DNA of 6,756 bases, taken from NCBI GenBank assembly GCA_938028585.1, contig CALIZH010000067.1, positions 1-6,756 of the forward strand, written 5' to 3'. The notes beneath the pieces are model-generated. The model made no database searches and was not told the DNA's origin. It saw nothing but the letters and a program-made list of their open reading frames with translations. Within the stretch, counting starts at the first letter, position 1; every line of letters begins with the position of its first letter. Made by a program: the position numbers and the translations under genes. Shown one piece after another: positions 1 to 6,756 of this stretch. The stretch comes from an uncultured Actinomyces sp. Lineage in GTDB: Bacteria > Actinomycetota > Actinomycetes > Actinomycetales > Actinomycetaceae.

Positions 1-3000
1 CGAGGAGTGGAAGGGAACGTCGATTCCGGGAATCATGATGAGCGCTCGGCGGCCACCGTGTTCGCGGGCACGCTGTGCGGTGTCCTCTTCCAAGGCCTTC
101 AAGCCGGCGACCGTTCCAGCAACCGAGTACTGAGAACCAGCGAGGTTGTAGTTAACGATCTCCAAGAATTCGCCGGACTTTTCAGCGATCGAGGCCACGT
201 AGTCGCGGACCTCTGCGTCGCCCATACCGAATTGGTTGGGGCGAAGAGCGCCCATTGCGTAGTTCGATCGACCCTGTGCGTCGCGCTCGACCAAGTGGTG
301 CATGGCTGAACCGCGCTGGAACACGATTTCCAGAACCTGCTCGAGGGGGAAGATCCGTGCGTAGGCGGAGAGGGCGGTGTATTCGCCCAAAGAGTGTCCC
401 GCGTAGAAGGAGTGATCCACAAGGGCGTTCTCCGCGCGGAGTTCCTCGGTCTGGGCGTAGGCCAAAGTCGCCAGAGCAACCTGGGTGAATTGCGTGAGGT
501 TGAGGACGCCCTTGGGGTGGCGGAAGACCTCATCACCGACGCGAAGTTCGGTCGGGTTTGTGCGAACGATGGCCTCGATGGAGAAGCCCAGAGCCTTGCG
601 AGTATGAGCATCGGCTTGCGCCCACACCGCGCGAGCGGTTGAGCTCATGTGCTCCAAGCCCATCATCTTTCGCTGGATACCCTGACCGGGGTAGACATAA
701 GCGGTGCGGGGTGCGCGAGTAAGTGCACGTGCGATGGAGACGACCTCATCGCCAATGCGGCACGTGGCCTCAAGGACCAATTCGCCACCGATACGACCCA
801 CGCGCTCAATGGTGATATCCACGATGTCCGAGAGCTGAACCATACCGAACATGCGGTAGGACCAGGCTTCAATCTCGACCTCGGGCATGTCAACGGAACG
901 AATAACACCCAGTCGATCAGGGCTGTCAACCGGCTGAGTCGAGTGAGCGCACAGCAGATGCTGAACGGTCGCGGACAGCCACATACCGTGAACCAGCGGA
1001 GCTGCAAGACCGGAAAGACGTGCAGCAGCGTAGGAGGTGTGAATCGGGTTGAAGTCTCCGGAAACAATGGCGAAAGCCGTCATGTTTTCGGGAGCCTGAA
1101 CGCGCACGTGACGCAGGAAAGAACGCGGCGTATCCGTGTAGGAATCTGCGACCTCGGGTGCCGGTGCGGGCGGCTGGGTCGAGGCGATGCGGCCTCGGAT
1201 AGCGAAACGCTCAACCAGGCGGGTAAATACTGTGCCTTCAGCGCTCAACTCAAGTTCGACGCGCACCACGCGACCGGCCGAAGACTCAGCGAGCTCAGCG
1301 CAGCGTCCCACGACCTCGACGCGGGTTCCGTAAGCGGGAAGCGGGGCATCGAAGAAGATCGAGTGGTCCAGGTGAACGGCATTGACCAGGCCTTCAATGA
1401 CCGGGACTCCCTGGTACATTGCCGAGCCAAGTGCGGTGTAAATTGCGGGCCAGCAGGGGCCGACCAGGGCATCGGGAACTCCCGAGGCGAGCTGCGTCGA
1501 CAGTGCGCCACCGGTCACCGCGCCGTGAGCGTAGCCCAGGTTTTCGGTGAAAGTGAAGGAATCGTGAACCGTGCCAAAACCTTCGCCGGGGATAACAGCG
1601 GGCATCTTCTCAATGTGGTCGCCATTCACGGTCGTCGTGCCCACACCAGCGGCGCCGGCAAGCAGATCGTAAGCGGTCACGGACAGTCGCGACATGTCAA
1701 CAACCGGGTAAGCGCCGGTCATGCACGCGCTGGAGAGAAGAACGGGGATGTCGATGTACTCAACTGAGTGGTGAGAGCTATTCGGGGTCTCATCCCACAT
1801 TGAATCGCAGTGGATGCGAATCGAATAGCCGCCCTCATCGTGAAGGATTTCCGTGGCCTCGACCGAGGTGTAGGCCGGGTTGTCGACCAGGTTGCCCGCC
1901 CACTGGATGTGGGAGATTTCCCGCAGGAACGAGGCCGCGTCAGCCAGATCGTGGAAACGAGACCAGACCTGGGGAACGCGCGCGTCGTCTGTGGAGACAG
2001 CATCGACGACAGCCTGCTCGAAACGGGCAAACATTTCACCGATGGGCTCATCAACGCGATCAATTCCGGCAACCGAACGGGGACCGGGGATGATGCGGAC
2101 TGCGTCTGCATCAAAACGCGCGTCTTGGGACTGCCACAGCGTGTCGGTTCCCCACCAGCGTGCAAGATCGCCGTCCAGAACGGGAACGAAAGGCATGGGC
2201 TTGTGGTGCTTGCGGCACAGGACCGGGAACCATGCGACATCGGCGGGAATGACGCGGGTGGTCTCGGCCTGAGGGTAGGCCTCGAGCAGGCGGGCCAAAG
2301 CGGCCTGTCCGTCTTCAAGATCATCGCGGCTTTCAAAAAGCGTGGGGATATCACCGTGGTCGGCCGGGTTCAGGCGGGACTCAATACGGTGGAAGAGATC
2401 CAGAGCGCGATCCGTCCAGGTCCAATCGGCCCAGGGGTAGGACAGCTCAATGACGCGGCGCGCCCAATCGGCGTAGGTCATTTCAGAGAGCTCACCGAAG
2501 TAGGGCTTCGCAGTCTTGTTCATGGCCTCAATGAGTTCATCGCGGTGTGCGTCGATGGACTCCTGGTCGGAGCCGACCTCGTGAATGAGGCGTGAAGCGC
2601 GAGCAGAGGAGTTCTCAATCTCGTGCATGTCCGCATTCAGGTGGGATAAACCGGAGGTCATGCCACCGCGTACCTGGCCGGTACCGACCCAGCCATCACC
2701 GCCAACACCGGGGGTGTCCTTGAGCAGTTGCTTCACCTGAGGAGAAGTTTCGGCTTCTAGCGTCGCCATCGAGGCCGTACCTACCAGAACAGCATCGACG
2801 GGCATCGGTGCTGAGCCCAGATCGACGGACCACTGTCCGGTGATGTAACGAGCGGCATCCGCAGCCGAACCAATACCGCCGCCAACAGCAAGAACAAGGT
2901 TGGGTGTACGACGGATTTGTGCGTAGGTAGCCAAGAGCAGATCGTCAAGGTTTTCCCATGAGTGGTGGCCACCAGAGTGGCCGTCTTCCACCTGAATAAT

Positions 3001-4608
3001 CAGAGTCTGATCAGGGTTTGCCTGTGCAATACGGATGACCTGTTCGATCTGCTCGACGGTTCCGGGCTTCAGGCACAGATATTCGAAGCCATCGGCGCGC
3101 AACTGCGCGATCAACTCGCGGGCCTCGTCCAATTCGGGGATACCGGCCGCGATCGTCACCGCATCGATGGGAGCACCTGCGCGGCGGGCCTTGGGAACAA
3201 TACGGTTGACACCGAATTGCAGGTTCCACATGAAACGATCAAAGAACATCGTGTTGAATCCCGCGGTACGGCCGGGTTCAAGGAGCTTTTGAAGCTCAAG
3301 ACGGTGCTCGGTGAAGACCTCTTCGGAGTACTGGCCGCCACCGGCCATTTCTGCCCAGTGACCAGCGTTTGCGGCCGCAGCAACAATACGAGGTCCGACG
3401 GTCGTGGGAGTCATACCCGGAAGGATGATGGGAGAGCGTCCCGTCAAGCGGGTAAATGCCGTTGAAACCACGCGACGTCCGTCGGGAAGAGCAACGACCT
3501 TGGGAGCGAACTGTGACCAGTCTGCGGCCGCTTCGATTGACGAACCTTCTTCATCGAGTTCGGTGCGGCGCGATGCGGTCGATGCATCGACGATCTGTGC
3601 GCCGGTTCCATCCAGGAGATCCTGGGTCAGGCGAGTGAGCATATTCGAAGGCCCAAGATCAACGAAGGTCTTCACGCCCTGGCCGAGGGCTGCGGAAATC
3701 GTTGCAGACCAGTCATCGCGCTCAACGAGGATCGCGCGGGCAACGCGCTCGGCCTCGGCATCATCAATTCCGTGACCGGCTGCTGCCAAGCTCCGTGCCC
3801 ACGAAGCCACCTGCGCGACTGCTTCCTCCAACAGGGGCGAATGGAAGGGGGCGGAGACAGGCAGGAACTCGACAATTAGCTCAAGAGGAGTGCCACCGGT
3901 CAGGTGCTCATCCAAAGCGCGGTTCGAGGCTGCAACCTGAGCCTCAAGCTGGCGACGGCAGGCTTCAAGATCACCCGGACGACCGGAAAGAACGACGGAA
4001 CGCGGGCCGTTGACAACGGCCAGGGAAACGGGAGAACCCTCAACGGCCTCGGTAATCATCGAGGCCGGCAGTCCGCGAACGGAAAGCATCGGGGTTGCTT
4101 CGCCCAAGTTTGTCGCGCCCAAACGGATGCTGACCGATTGCGCAGCGGCACCGATGAGCACTGCGAGGGCTAAGACGTGGGTGAGGCGCTGGTCATCGCG
4201 GGCGATCCACGCACGGGCAACCTCGGCGCCCAAGATGCCTTGGGAATGACCGAGCAGCAAGGGGGAAGTCGTGTGGACATCCAACTGGGTTGCATCAAGA
4301 TCTGCCAAAGCTGCTAGCTGAGCCAAGGTAATACCCGGCACTGAGACGGACGCGGAGCGGTCCAGAGGAAGATCCTCAGCGTTGCCGTCCAGAAGAGCGT
4401 TCAGGCGCTCCAATGAACCGGGTGCGCTGGTGAGAAGCTCTCCGGCAACGGGAGCAAGAAGCTCACGCATCGCCTGGTAGTGCTTGCGCAGCAGTGCGGC
4501 GTGAGGGGGGAAGGACAGGGAAGTCGAAAGAGCAGGGCGCCACGCGGACCCCTGTCCCGCAAAAGTCAATGCGTAGGGAGTGGGGATTTCGGCAAAAAAT
4601 GCGGTCAT
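1..4608 (-). CDS. fas: Type I fatty acid synthase (FAS I), N-terminal half: AT-ER-DH-MPT; 3' end beyond the window
   Basis: This is the first 1536 codons of a bacterial FAS I, which makes long-chain acyl-CoA from acetyl-CoA, malonyl-CoA and NAD(P)H in the cytosol. The frame is open from ATG 4608 to base 1, about half the usual ~3000 residues. Domains seen, in order: AT (about 1-360), with TFAGQGSAW at 15-23, nucleophile motif GHSQG (Ser122) and His256 in PFHSP. ER, an FMN TIM barrel (about 385-680), with LPGMTPT at 396-402, EDGHSGGHHSWE at 541-552, GGGIG at 576-580 and VGTASMA from 609. A connecting region (about 680-945). DH, two hotdog folds: the first about 950-1140 with GPCWPAIYTALGS from 1050; the second MaoC-like, with D1185-F-N-P-I-H1190 and HGM at 1207-1209. 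MPT from about 1300, with YPGQG at 1306-1310, GHSLGEY at 1404-1410 (Ser1406), Arg1432 in QRGSAM and His1534 in PFHSS just before the edge. The order matches mycobacterial FAS I. By family knowledge, the missing part should hold the end of MPT, ACP, ketoreductase and ketosynthase. All catalytic residues in view are present and no frameshift was found. The start is chosen because AT homology begins within 15 residues of it. The gene lies 19 bases after the carboxylase beta gene, which supplies malonyl-CoA. Confidence 0.96.
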   Translation of the reverse strand, partial: MTAFFAEIPTPYALTFAGQGSAWRPALSTSLSFPPHAALLRKHYQAMRELLAPVAGELLTSAPGSLERLNALLDGNAEDLPLDRSASVSVPGITLAQLAALADLDATQLDVHTTSPLLLGHSQGILGAEVARAWIARDDQRLTHVLALAVLIGAAAQSVSIRLGATNLGEATPMLSVRGLPASMITEAVEGSPVSLAVVNGPRSVVLSGRPGDLEACRRQLEAQVAASNRALDEHLTGGTPLELIVEFLPVSAPFHSPLLEEAVAQVASWARSLAAAGHGIDDAEAERVARAILVERDDWSATISAALGQGVKTFVDLGPSNMLTRLTQDLLDGTGAQIVDASTASRRTELDEEGSSIEAAADWSQFAPKVVALPDGRRVVSTAFTRLTGRSPIILPGMTPTTVGPRIVAAAANAGHWAEMAGGGQYSEEVFTEHRLELQKLLEPGRTAGFNTMFFDRFMWNLQFGVNRIVPKARRAGAPIDAVTIAAGIPELDEARELIAQLRADGFEYLCLKPGTVEQIEQVIRIAQANPDQTLIIQVEDGHSGGHHSWENLDDLLLATYAQIRRTPNLVLAVGGGIGSAADAARYITGQWSVDLGSAPMPVDAVLVGTASMATLEAETSPQVKQLLKDTPGVGGDGWVGTGQVRGGMTSGLSHLNADMHEIENSSARASRLIHEVGSDQESIDAHRDELIEAMNKTAKPYFGELSEMTYADWARRVIELSYPWADWTWTDRALDLFHRIESRLNPADHGDIPTLFESRDDLEDGQAALARLLEAYPQAETTRVIPADVAWFPVLCRKHHKPMPFVPVLDGDLARWWGTDTLWQSQDARFDADAVRIIPGPRSVAGIDRVDEPIGEMFARFEQAVVDAVSTDDARVPQVWSRFHDLADAASFLREISHIQWAGNLVDNPAYTSVEATEILHDEGGYSIRIHCDSMWDETPNSSHHSVEYIDIPVLLSSACMTGAYPVVDMSRLSVTAYDLLAGAAGVGTTTVNGDHIEKMPAVIPGEGFGTVHDSFTFTENLGYAHGAVTGGALSTQLASGVPDALVGPCWPAIYTALGSAMYQGVPVIEGLVNAVHLDHSIFFDAPLPAYGTRVEVVGRCAELAESSAGRVVRVELELSAEGTVFTRLVERFAIRGRIASTQPPAPAPEVADSYTDTPRSFLRHVRVQAPENMTAFAIVSGDFNPIHTSYAAARLSGLAAPLVHGMWLSATVQHLLCAHSTQPVDSPDRLGVIRSVDMPEVEIEAWSYRMFGMVQLSDIVDITIERVGRIGGELVLEATCRIGDEVVSIARALTRAPRTAYVYPGQGIQRKMMGLEHMSSTARAVWAQADAHTRKALGFSIEAIVRTNPTELRVGDEVFRHPKGVLNLTQFTQVALATLAYAQTEELRAENALVDHSFYAGHSLGEYTALSAYARIFPLEQVLEIVFQRGSAMHHLVERDAQGRSNYAMGALRPNQFGMGDAEVRDYVASIAEKSGEFLEIVNYNLAGSQYSVAGTVAGLKALEEDTAQRAREHGGRRALIMIPGIDVPFHSS

Positions 4609-4618
4609 GATTAATCTA

Positions 4619-4626
4619 CTTTCCTC
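4619..4626 (-). promoter_or_regulatory. Ribosome binding site of fas
   Basis: On the minus strand the 19-base gap between the beta-chain stop and the fas ATG reads GAGGAAAG, followed by an A/T-rich spacer. The GAGGA core ends 13 bases before ATG 4608, a somewhat long spacing; counted from the end of the purine run the gap is 10 bases. No better-placed ATG or GTG is visible, and the protein homology supports ATG 4608. The gap has no room for a separate promoter or a terminator hairpin, so fas is probably expressed from the upstream carboxylase transcript. Confidence 0.6.
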
Positions 4627-4627
4627 A

Positions 4628-6217
4628 TCACATAGGGGCGTTATCGTGGACGCGCGGGGTCGTTACGGTGCGGTCCTTGAGGTGAAGGACCGATAGGGCT
4701 CGGCAAATGTTCTGGCGGGTTGTGGAAGGCTCGATCAGTGCGTCGAGCTCTCCATTTTTCAGAGAAAGATTCGGGTTCATCGCTTGGCGCTCATACATTT
4801 CCTGGTAGTGCGCACGCTGCTCAGCAACATCGCGCCCTTCCTTTCCGGCCGCGGCAAGCTGGCGGCGGAAGACGATGTCCACCGCCCCTTCAGAGCCCAT
4901 CACGGCAATTTGAGAGGCCGGCCATGAGAAGTTCATATCTGCGCCCAGTGACTTCGAACCCATGACGATGTAGGCGCCGCCAAATGCCTTGCGCAAAATA
5001 ACGGTGATCATGGGCACGGTTGCGGTCGCATAGGCGGTGATCAATTTGGCGCCACGGCGGATGATTCCCGCTCGTTCCTGTTCAGAACCGGGGCGATATC
5101 CGGGGACGTCAACAAGGGTGATAATCGGGATTCCGAAGGCGTCAAGGAATTGAACGAATCGTGCGGCCTTTTCAGAGGCGTTCACATCCAGAGTTCCCGC
5201 ATCGATGCTGGGCTGGTTGGCAACAATTCCAACCGGCCGTCCTTCAAAGCAGGCGAAGCCAACAACGATTGACGGTGAGAACAGGGGCTGAACCTCAAGG
5301 AATTCCCCGTGATCGACAAGCGCTTCAATGACTTCGACCATGTCGTAGTCCTGCTTGGGGGATTCCGGAACCAGGGATGCGACCTCGCGTGCGCGTTCTT
5401 CGGTGCCATCGTTTTCGAAGAGGTAGCGCGGAGGCTTCTTATCGCAGTTCTGCGGCAGGTAGGATAGCAGGGTGCGCGCGTAATCCAAGGCCTCGTTCTC
5501 ATCTTCGGCAAGGAAGTGCGCAACGCCCGACACCGAGTTATGCAGGTCGCCACCACCCAGGTCTTCAGAGGAAATCTCTTCGCCGGTCGCAGCCTTCACA
5601 ACGGAGGGGCCCGTGACAAACATGTACGAGGAGTTCTTCGTCATGATGATGAAGTCGGTGAGTGCTGGCCCGTAGACCGCGCCACCCGCACAGGGACCCA
5701 GGATTACCGAGATCTGAGGGACAACTCCCGAGGCCTCGGTGGTCTTGCGGAAGATTCGACCGTATTGTGCAAGCGCGGTGACGCCTTCTTGGATGCGAGC
5801 GCCGCCCGAGTCCAGCAGGGCGATGATCGGAATGCGCATGGAAAGGGCACGGTCCATGAGGAGAAGGATCTTATCGCCTTCAACCTTGCCCAGTGTGCCG
5901 CCACGGATAGAGAAGTCCTGTGCATAAACGGCGACAGGGCGGCCATCCAGCGTGCCAATACCCGTGATGACGGCAGAACCGAGCTCGCCGGCTTCGATAT
6001 CGCCGCCGGCATAGCGGTTAAGTTCGCTGAAGGAGCCTTCATCAAGCAGGTAGTCCAAGCGCTCGCGGGCGGTCTGGCGTCCCCGAGCATGCTGTGCCTG
6101 ACGAGCTTTTTCTTCTGCCGCTTCCAAGATGCTGTGCGTGCGATCGTAGAAGTTTCTGCGGCTGATGGCTTCGTGCTCTTCGGCCTCGTCGATTCGCTTG
6201 GCGCTCGATGGGGTCAT
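4628..6217 (-). CDS. accD: Acyl-CoA (acetyl-/propionyl-CoA) carboxylase beta chain, carboxyltransferase
   Basis: Complete 529-residue carboxyltransferase of the actinobacterial AccD/PccB family. It transfers CO2 from carboxybiotin on the alpha chain to an acyl-CoA, giving malonyl-CoA from acetyl-CoA or methylmalonyl-CoA from propionyl-CoA, in a cytosolic alpha-beta complex. It carries the two crotonase-like halves of the family. The N half has ARGRQTARERL near residue 43, SGGARIQEG at 137-145 and GPCAGGAVYGP from 174; these glycine-rich turns match the CoA-binding and oxyanion-hole regions. The C half has DVPGYRPGSEQE, RRGAKLITAYA and FGGAYIVMGSKSLGAD. The acyl-pocket position in GGAY-x-VM is Ile417 rather than Asp, which in studied Streptomyces homologues goes with acceptance of acetyl-CoA. 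There is no zinc-finger N-terminus, so it is not the E. coli-type AccD despite the shared symbol. The length is normal for the family. The start follows a strong ribosome binding site and overlaps the alpha-chain stop as ATGA, indicating translational coupling. Position next to fas suggests its main job is making malonyl-CoA for lipid synthesis. Exact substrate preference is inferred. Confidence 0.95.
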   Translation of the reverse strand: MTPSSAKRIDEAEEHEAISRRNFYDRTHSILEAAEEKARQAQHARGRQTARERLDYLLDEGSFSELNRYAGGDIEAGELGSAVITGIGTLDGRPVAVYAQDFSIRGGTLGKVEGDKILLLMDRALSMRIPIIALLDSGGARIQEGVTALAQYGRIFRKTTEASGVVPQISVILGPCAGGAVYGPALTDFIIMTKNSSYMFVTGPSVVKAATGEEISSEDLGGGDLHNSVSGVAHFLAEDENEALDYARTLLSYLPQNCDKKPPRYLFENDGTEERAREVASLVPESPKQDYDMVEVIEALVDHGEFLEVQPLFSPSIVVGFACFEGRPVGIVANQPSIDAGTLDVNASEKAARFVQFLDAFGIPIITLVDVPGYRPGSEQERAGIIRRGAKLITAYATATVPMITVILRKAFGGAYIVMGSKSLGADMNFSWPASQIAVMGSEGAVDIVFRRQLAAAGKEGRDVAEQRAHYQEMYERQAMNPNLSLKNGELDALIEPSTTRQNICRALSVLHLKDRTVTTPRVHDNAPM

Positions 6218-6756
6218 GCTTCCTCCTTAATGCTCACCAAGACGTCTCCTGCTTTGACGGTGTCGCCCGCGCAGACGTGAATCGCCGAGATCGTTCCCGC
6301 GCAACCCGCGTTCAGGGCCTTTTCCATCTTCATGGACTCAATGACCGCAACCAGTTCGCCCTCTTCGACCTCTTGGCCTTCTTCGACGGCGATGCGGATG
6401 ACGGTTGCTTGGATGGGGGAGGTGACGTTCGGGCCCTCGTCGTTTGCCCCAGTGCGTGGGCGCAGTGAGCGTCGCAGTGGCTGACGAGGCCGGAGTGCGC
6501 GTCCCCCCGATTCGCCCCCGGCAGCGCTCAGAAGTTCCGCGGGAAGGCTCAGCGTTGTGCGCTTTCCGTCAATTTCGATGACGAAGGAGCGCAGTGAGCG
6601 TGCTTCGCTTCCTTCTTCCGAGGCCTCACGTGATTGCGTGCCACCTGCAGCTGAGAGCTCGCGTGCAACCTCTTCGAGAACTCCTTCGCGTTCCAACCAC
6701 TGGGTGTAGACGCCCAAGCTGTCGCTCTCTTCGCTTCTGAACTCGGGGGTTGCGAG
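6214..6756 (-). CDS. Acyl-CoA carboxylase alpha chain (biotin carboxylase + biotin carrier), C-terminal part; 5' end beyond the window
   Basis: Last 180 residues of a biotin-dependent carboxylase alpha chain of the AccA3/AccBC type. The full protein would carboxylate its own biotin using ATP and bicarbonate, then present it to the beta chain. The frame is open to the right edge, so the gene starts outside; a TTG at 6717 could be mistaken for a start but lies inside the gene. The first ~30 residues (FRSEE then VYTQWLEREGVLEE) resemble the C-terminal tail of the biotin carboxylase domain. Next comes a small beta segment, FVIEIDGKRTTLSLP, as in mycobacterial AccA3, then a Gly/Arg/Pro-rich linker (GGRALRPRQPLRRSLRPR). 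The biotinyl domain follows, from VTSPIQATV to the end. Its biotinylation motif is ESMKM, with the target lysine at codon 6330-6328, 38 residues from the C-terminus, a normal position. Ser replaces the more usual Ala before MKM. The ATP-grasp catalytic part is not in the window. The gene overlaps the beta-chain gene by 4 bases. Confidence 0.92.
   Translation of the reverse strand, partial: LATPEFRSEESDSLGVYTQWLEREGVLEEVARELSAAGGTQSREASEEGSEARSLRSFVIEIDGKRTTLSLPAELLSAAGGESGGRALRPRQPLRRSLRPRTGANDEGPNVTSPIQATVIRIAVEEGQEVEEGELVAVIESMKMEKALNAGCAGTISAIHVCAGDTVKAGDVLVSIKEEA
6221..6228 (-). promoter_or_regulatory. Ribosome binding site of the carboxylase beta gene, inside the end of the alpha gene
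   Basis: The minus strand reads AAGGAGGA just before ATG 6217, a near-perfect match to the 16S rRNA anti-Shine-Dalgarno sequence. The AGGAGG core is 4 bases from the start, slightly short. The same bases encode the last Lys-Glu-Glu of the alpha chain, and start and stop share four bases (ATGA). This supports the chosen beta-chain start and suggests that ribosomes finishing the alpha chain reinitiate on the beta chain. Confidence 0.75.

Noticed and set aside
649..1767. A 372-codon plus-strand open frame
   Set aside because: It lies fully antisense to the DH-MPT part of fas, whose minus-strand translation shows conserved catalytic motifs. The plus-strand protein has no recognisable domain. The frame is open because G/C third-position bias in the real gene removes stops from the opposite strand.
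1719..2354. A 211-codon minus-strand open frame, and a 170-codon one at 99-611
   Set aside because: Both are on the coding strand but in a different frame from fas, which is open through the whole region with conserved motifs. They are Ser/Pro/Arg-rich frame-shifted shadows.
1810..2595. A 261-codon plus-strand open frame
   Set aside because: Antisense to the connecting region between ER and DH of fas. It has no recognisable domain and is explained by the same composition bias.
4609..4627. Possible promoter or terminator between the beta-chain gene and fas
   Set aside because: The gap is only 19 bases, filled by extra stops and the ribosome binding site, with no hairpin followed by a T run. 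A promoter inside the end of the beta-chain gene cannot be excluded, but no convincing -35/-10 pair was recognised by eye.
5516..6280. A 254-codon plus-strand open frame
   Set aside because: Antisense to the N-terminal half of the carboxylase beta chain and across the alpha/beta junction. The minus-strand protein is clearly the real product.
6214..6717. A separate 167-residue biotin-carrier gene starting at TTG 6717
   Set aside because: The frame stays open upstream to the window edge, and the residues before and after the TTG match the tail of a biotin carboxylase domain. It is the end of a longer alpha-chain gene rather than a stand-alone AccB.
1..6756. A defence, mobile-element, CRISPR or other novel accessory system
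   Set aside because: Coding regions for core lipid metabolism fill virtually the whole window. No direct-repeat arrays, transposase motifs, tRNA-like segments or compositional breaks were seen on either strand.

Overview
The window looks like a piece of an actinobacterial chromosome carrying a fatty-acid biosynthesis operon, read entirely from the minus strand. Three features point to an actinomycete: a bacterial type I fatty acid synthase (FAS I) megasynthase; an acyl-CoA carboxylase whose alpha chain carries both a biotin-carboxylase tail and a biotin-carrier domain; and moderately high G+C with strong G/C third-position bias. Few bacteria outside Actinobacteria have FAS I. The tight alpha chain - beta chain - fas order resembles what I recall for Actinomyces- and Bifidobacterium-type genomes, but the genus cannot be fixed from this sequence alone.

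Layout in transcription order (right to left). Positions 6756-6214 hold the C-terminal 180 residues of an acyl-CoA carboxylase alpha chain: the end of the biotin carboxylase region, a linker, and a complete biotinyl domain. The gene starts outside the window. Positions 6217-4628 hold the complete carboxyltransferase beta chain (529 aa), overlapping the alpha gene by 4 bases (ATGA). After a 19-base gap, positions 4608-1 hold the first 1536 codons of FAS I, open without a stop to the window edge: acetyl/acyl transferase (AT), enoyl reductase (ER), a connecting region, a double-hotdog dehydratase (DH), and most of the malonyl/palmitoyl transferase (MPT). The missing half should contain the rest of MPT, then ACP, ketoreductase and ketosynthase.

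The genes form one metabolic unit. The biotinylated alpha chain carries carboxyl groups to the beta chain, which makes malonyl-CoA. The MPT domain of FAS I then loads malonyl units onto the synthase ACP, while the AT domain loads the acetyl primer. No internal promoter or terminator is evident, and the spacing indicates co-transcription with translational coupling.

No stretch longer than 19 bases lies outside these coding regions. I found no RNA gene, mobile element, CRISPR array or obvious repeat. Long plus-strand open frames lie antisense to the real genes and are judged to be composition artefacts. I do not see a previously undescribed system; the findings are refinements of a recognisable operon.
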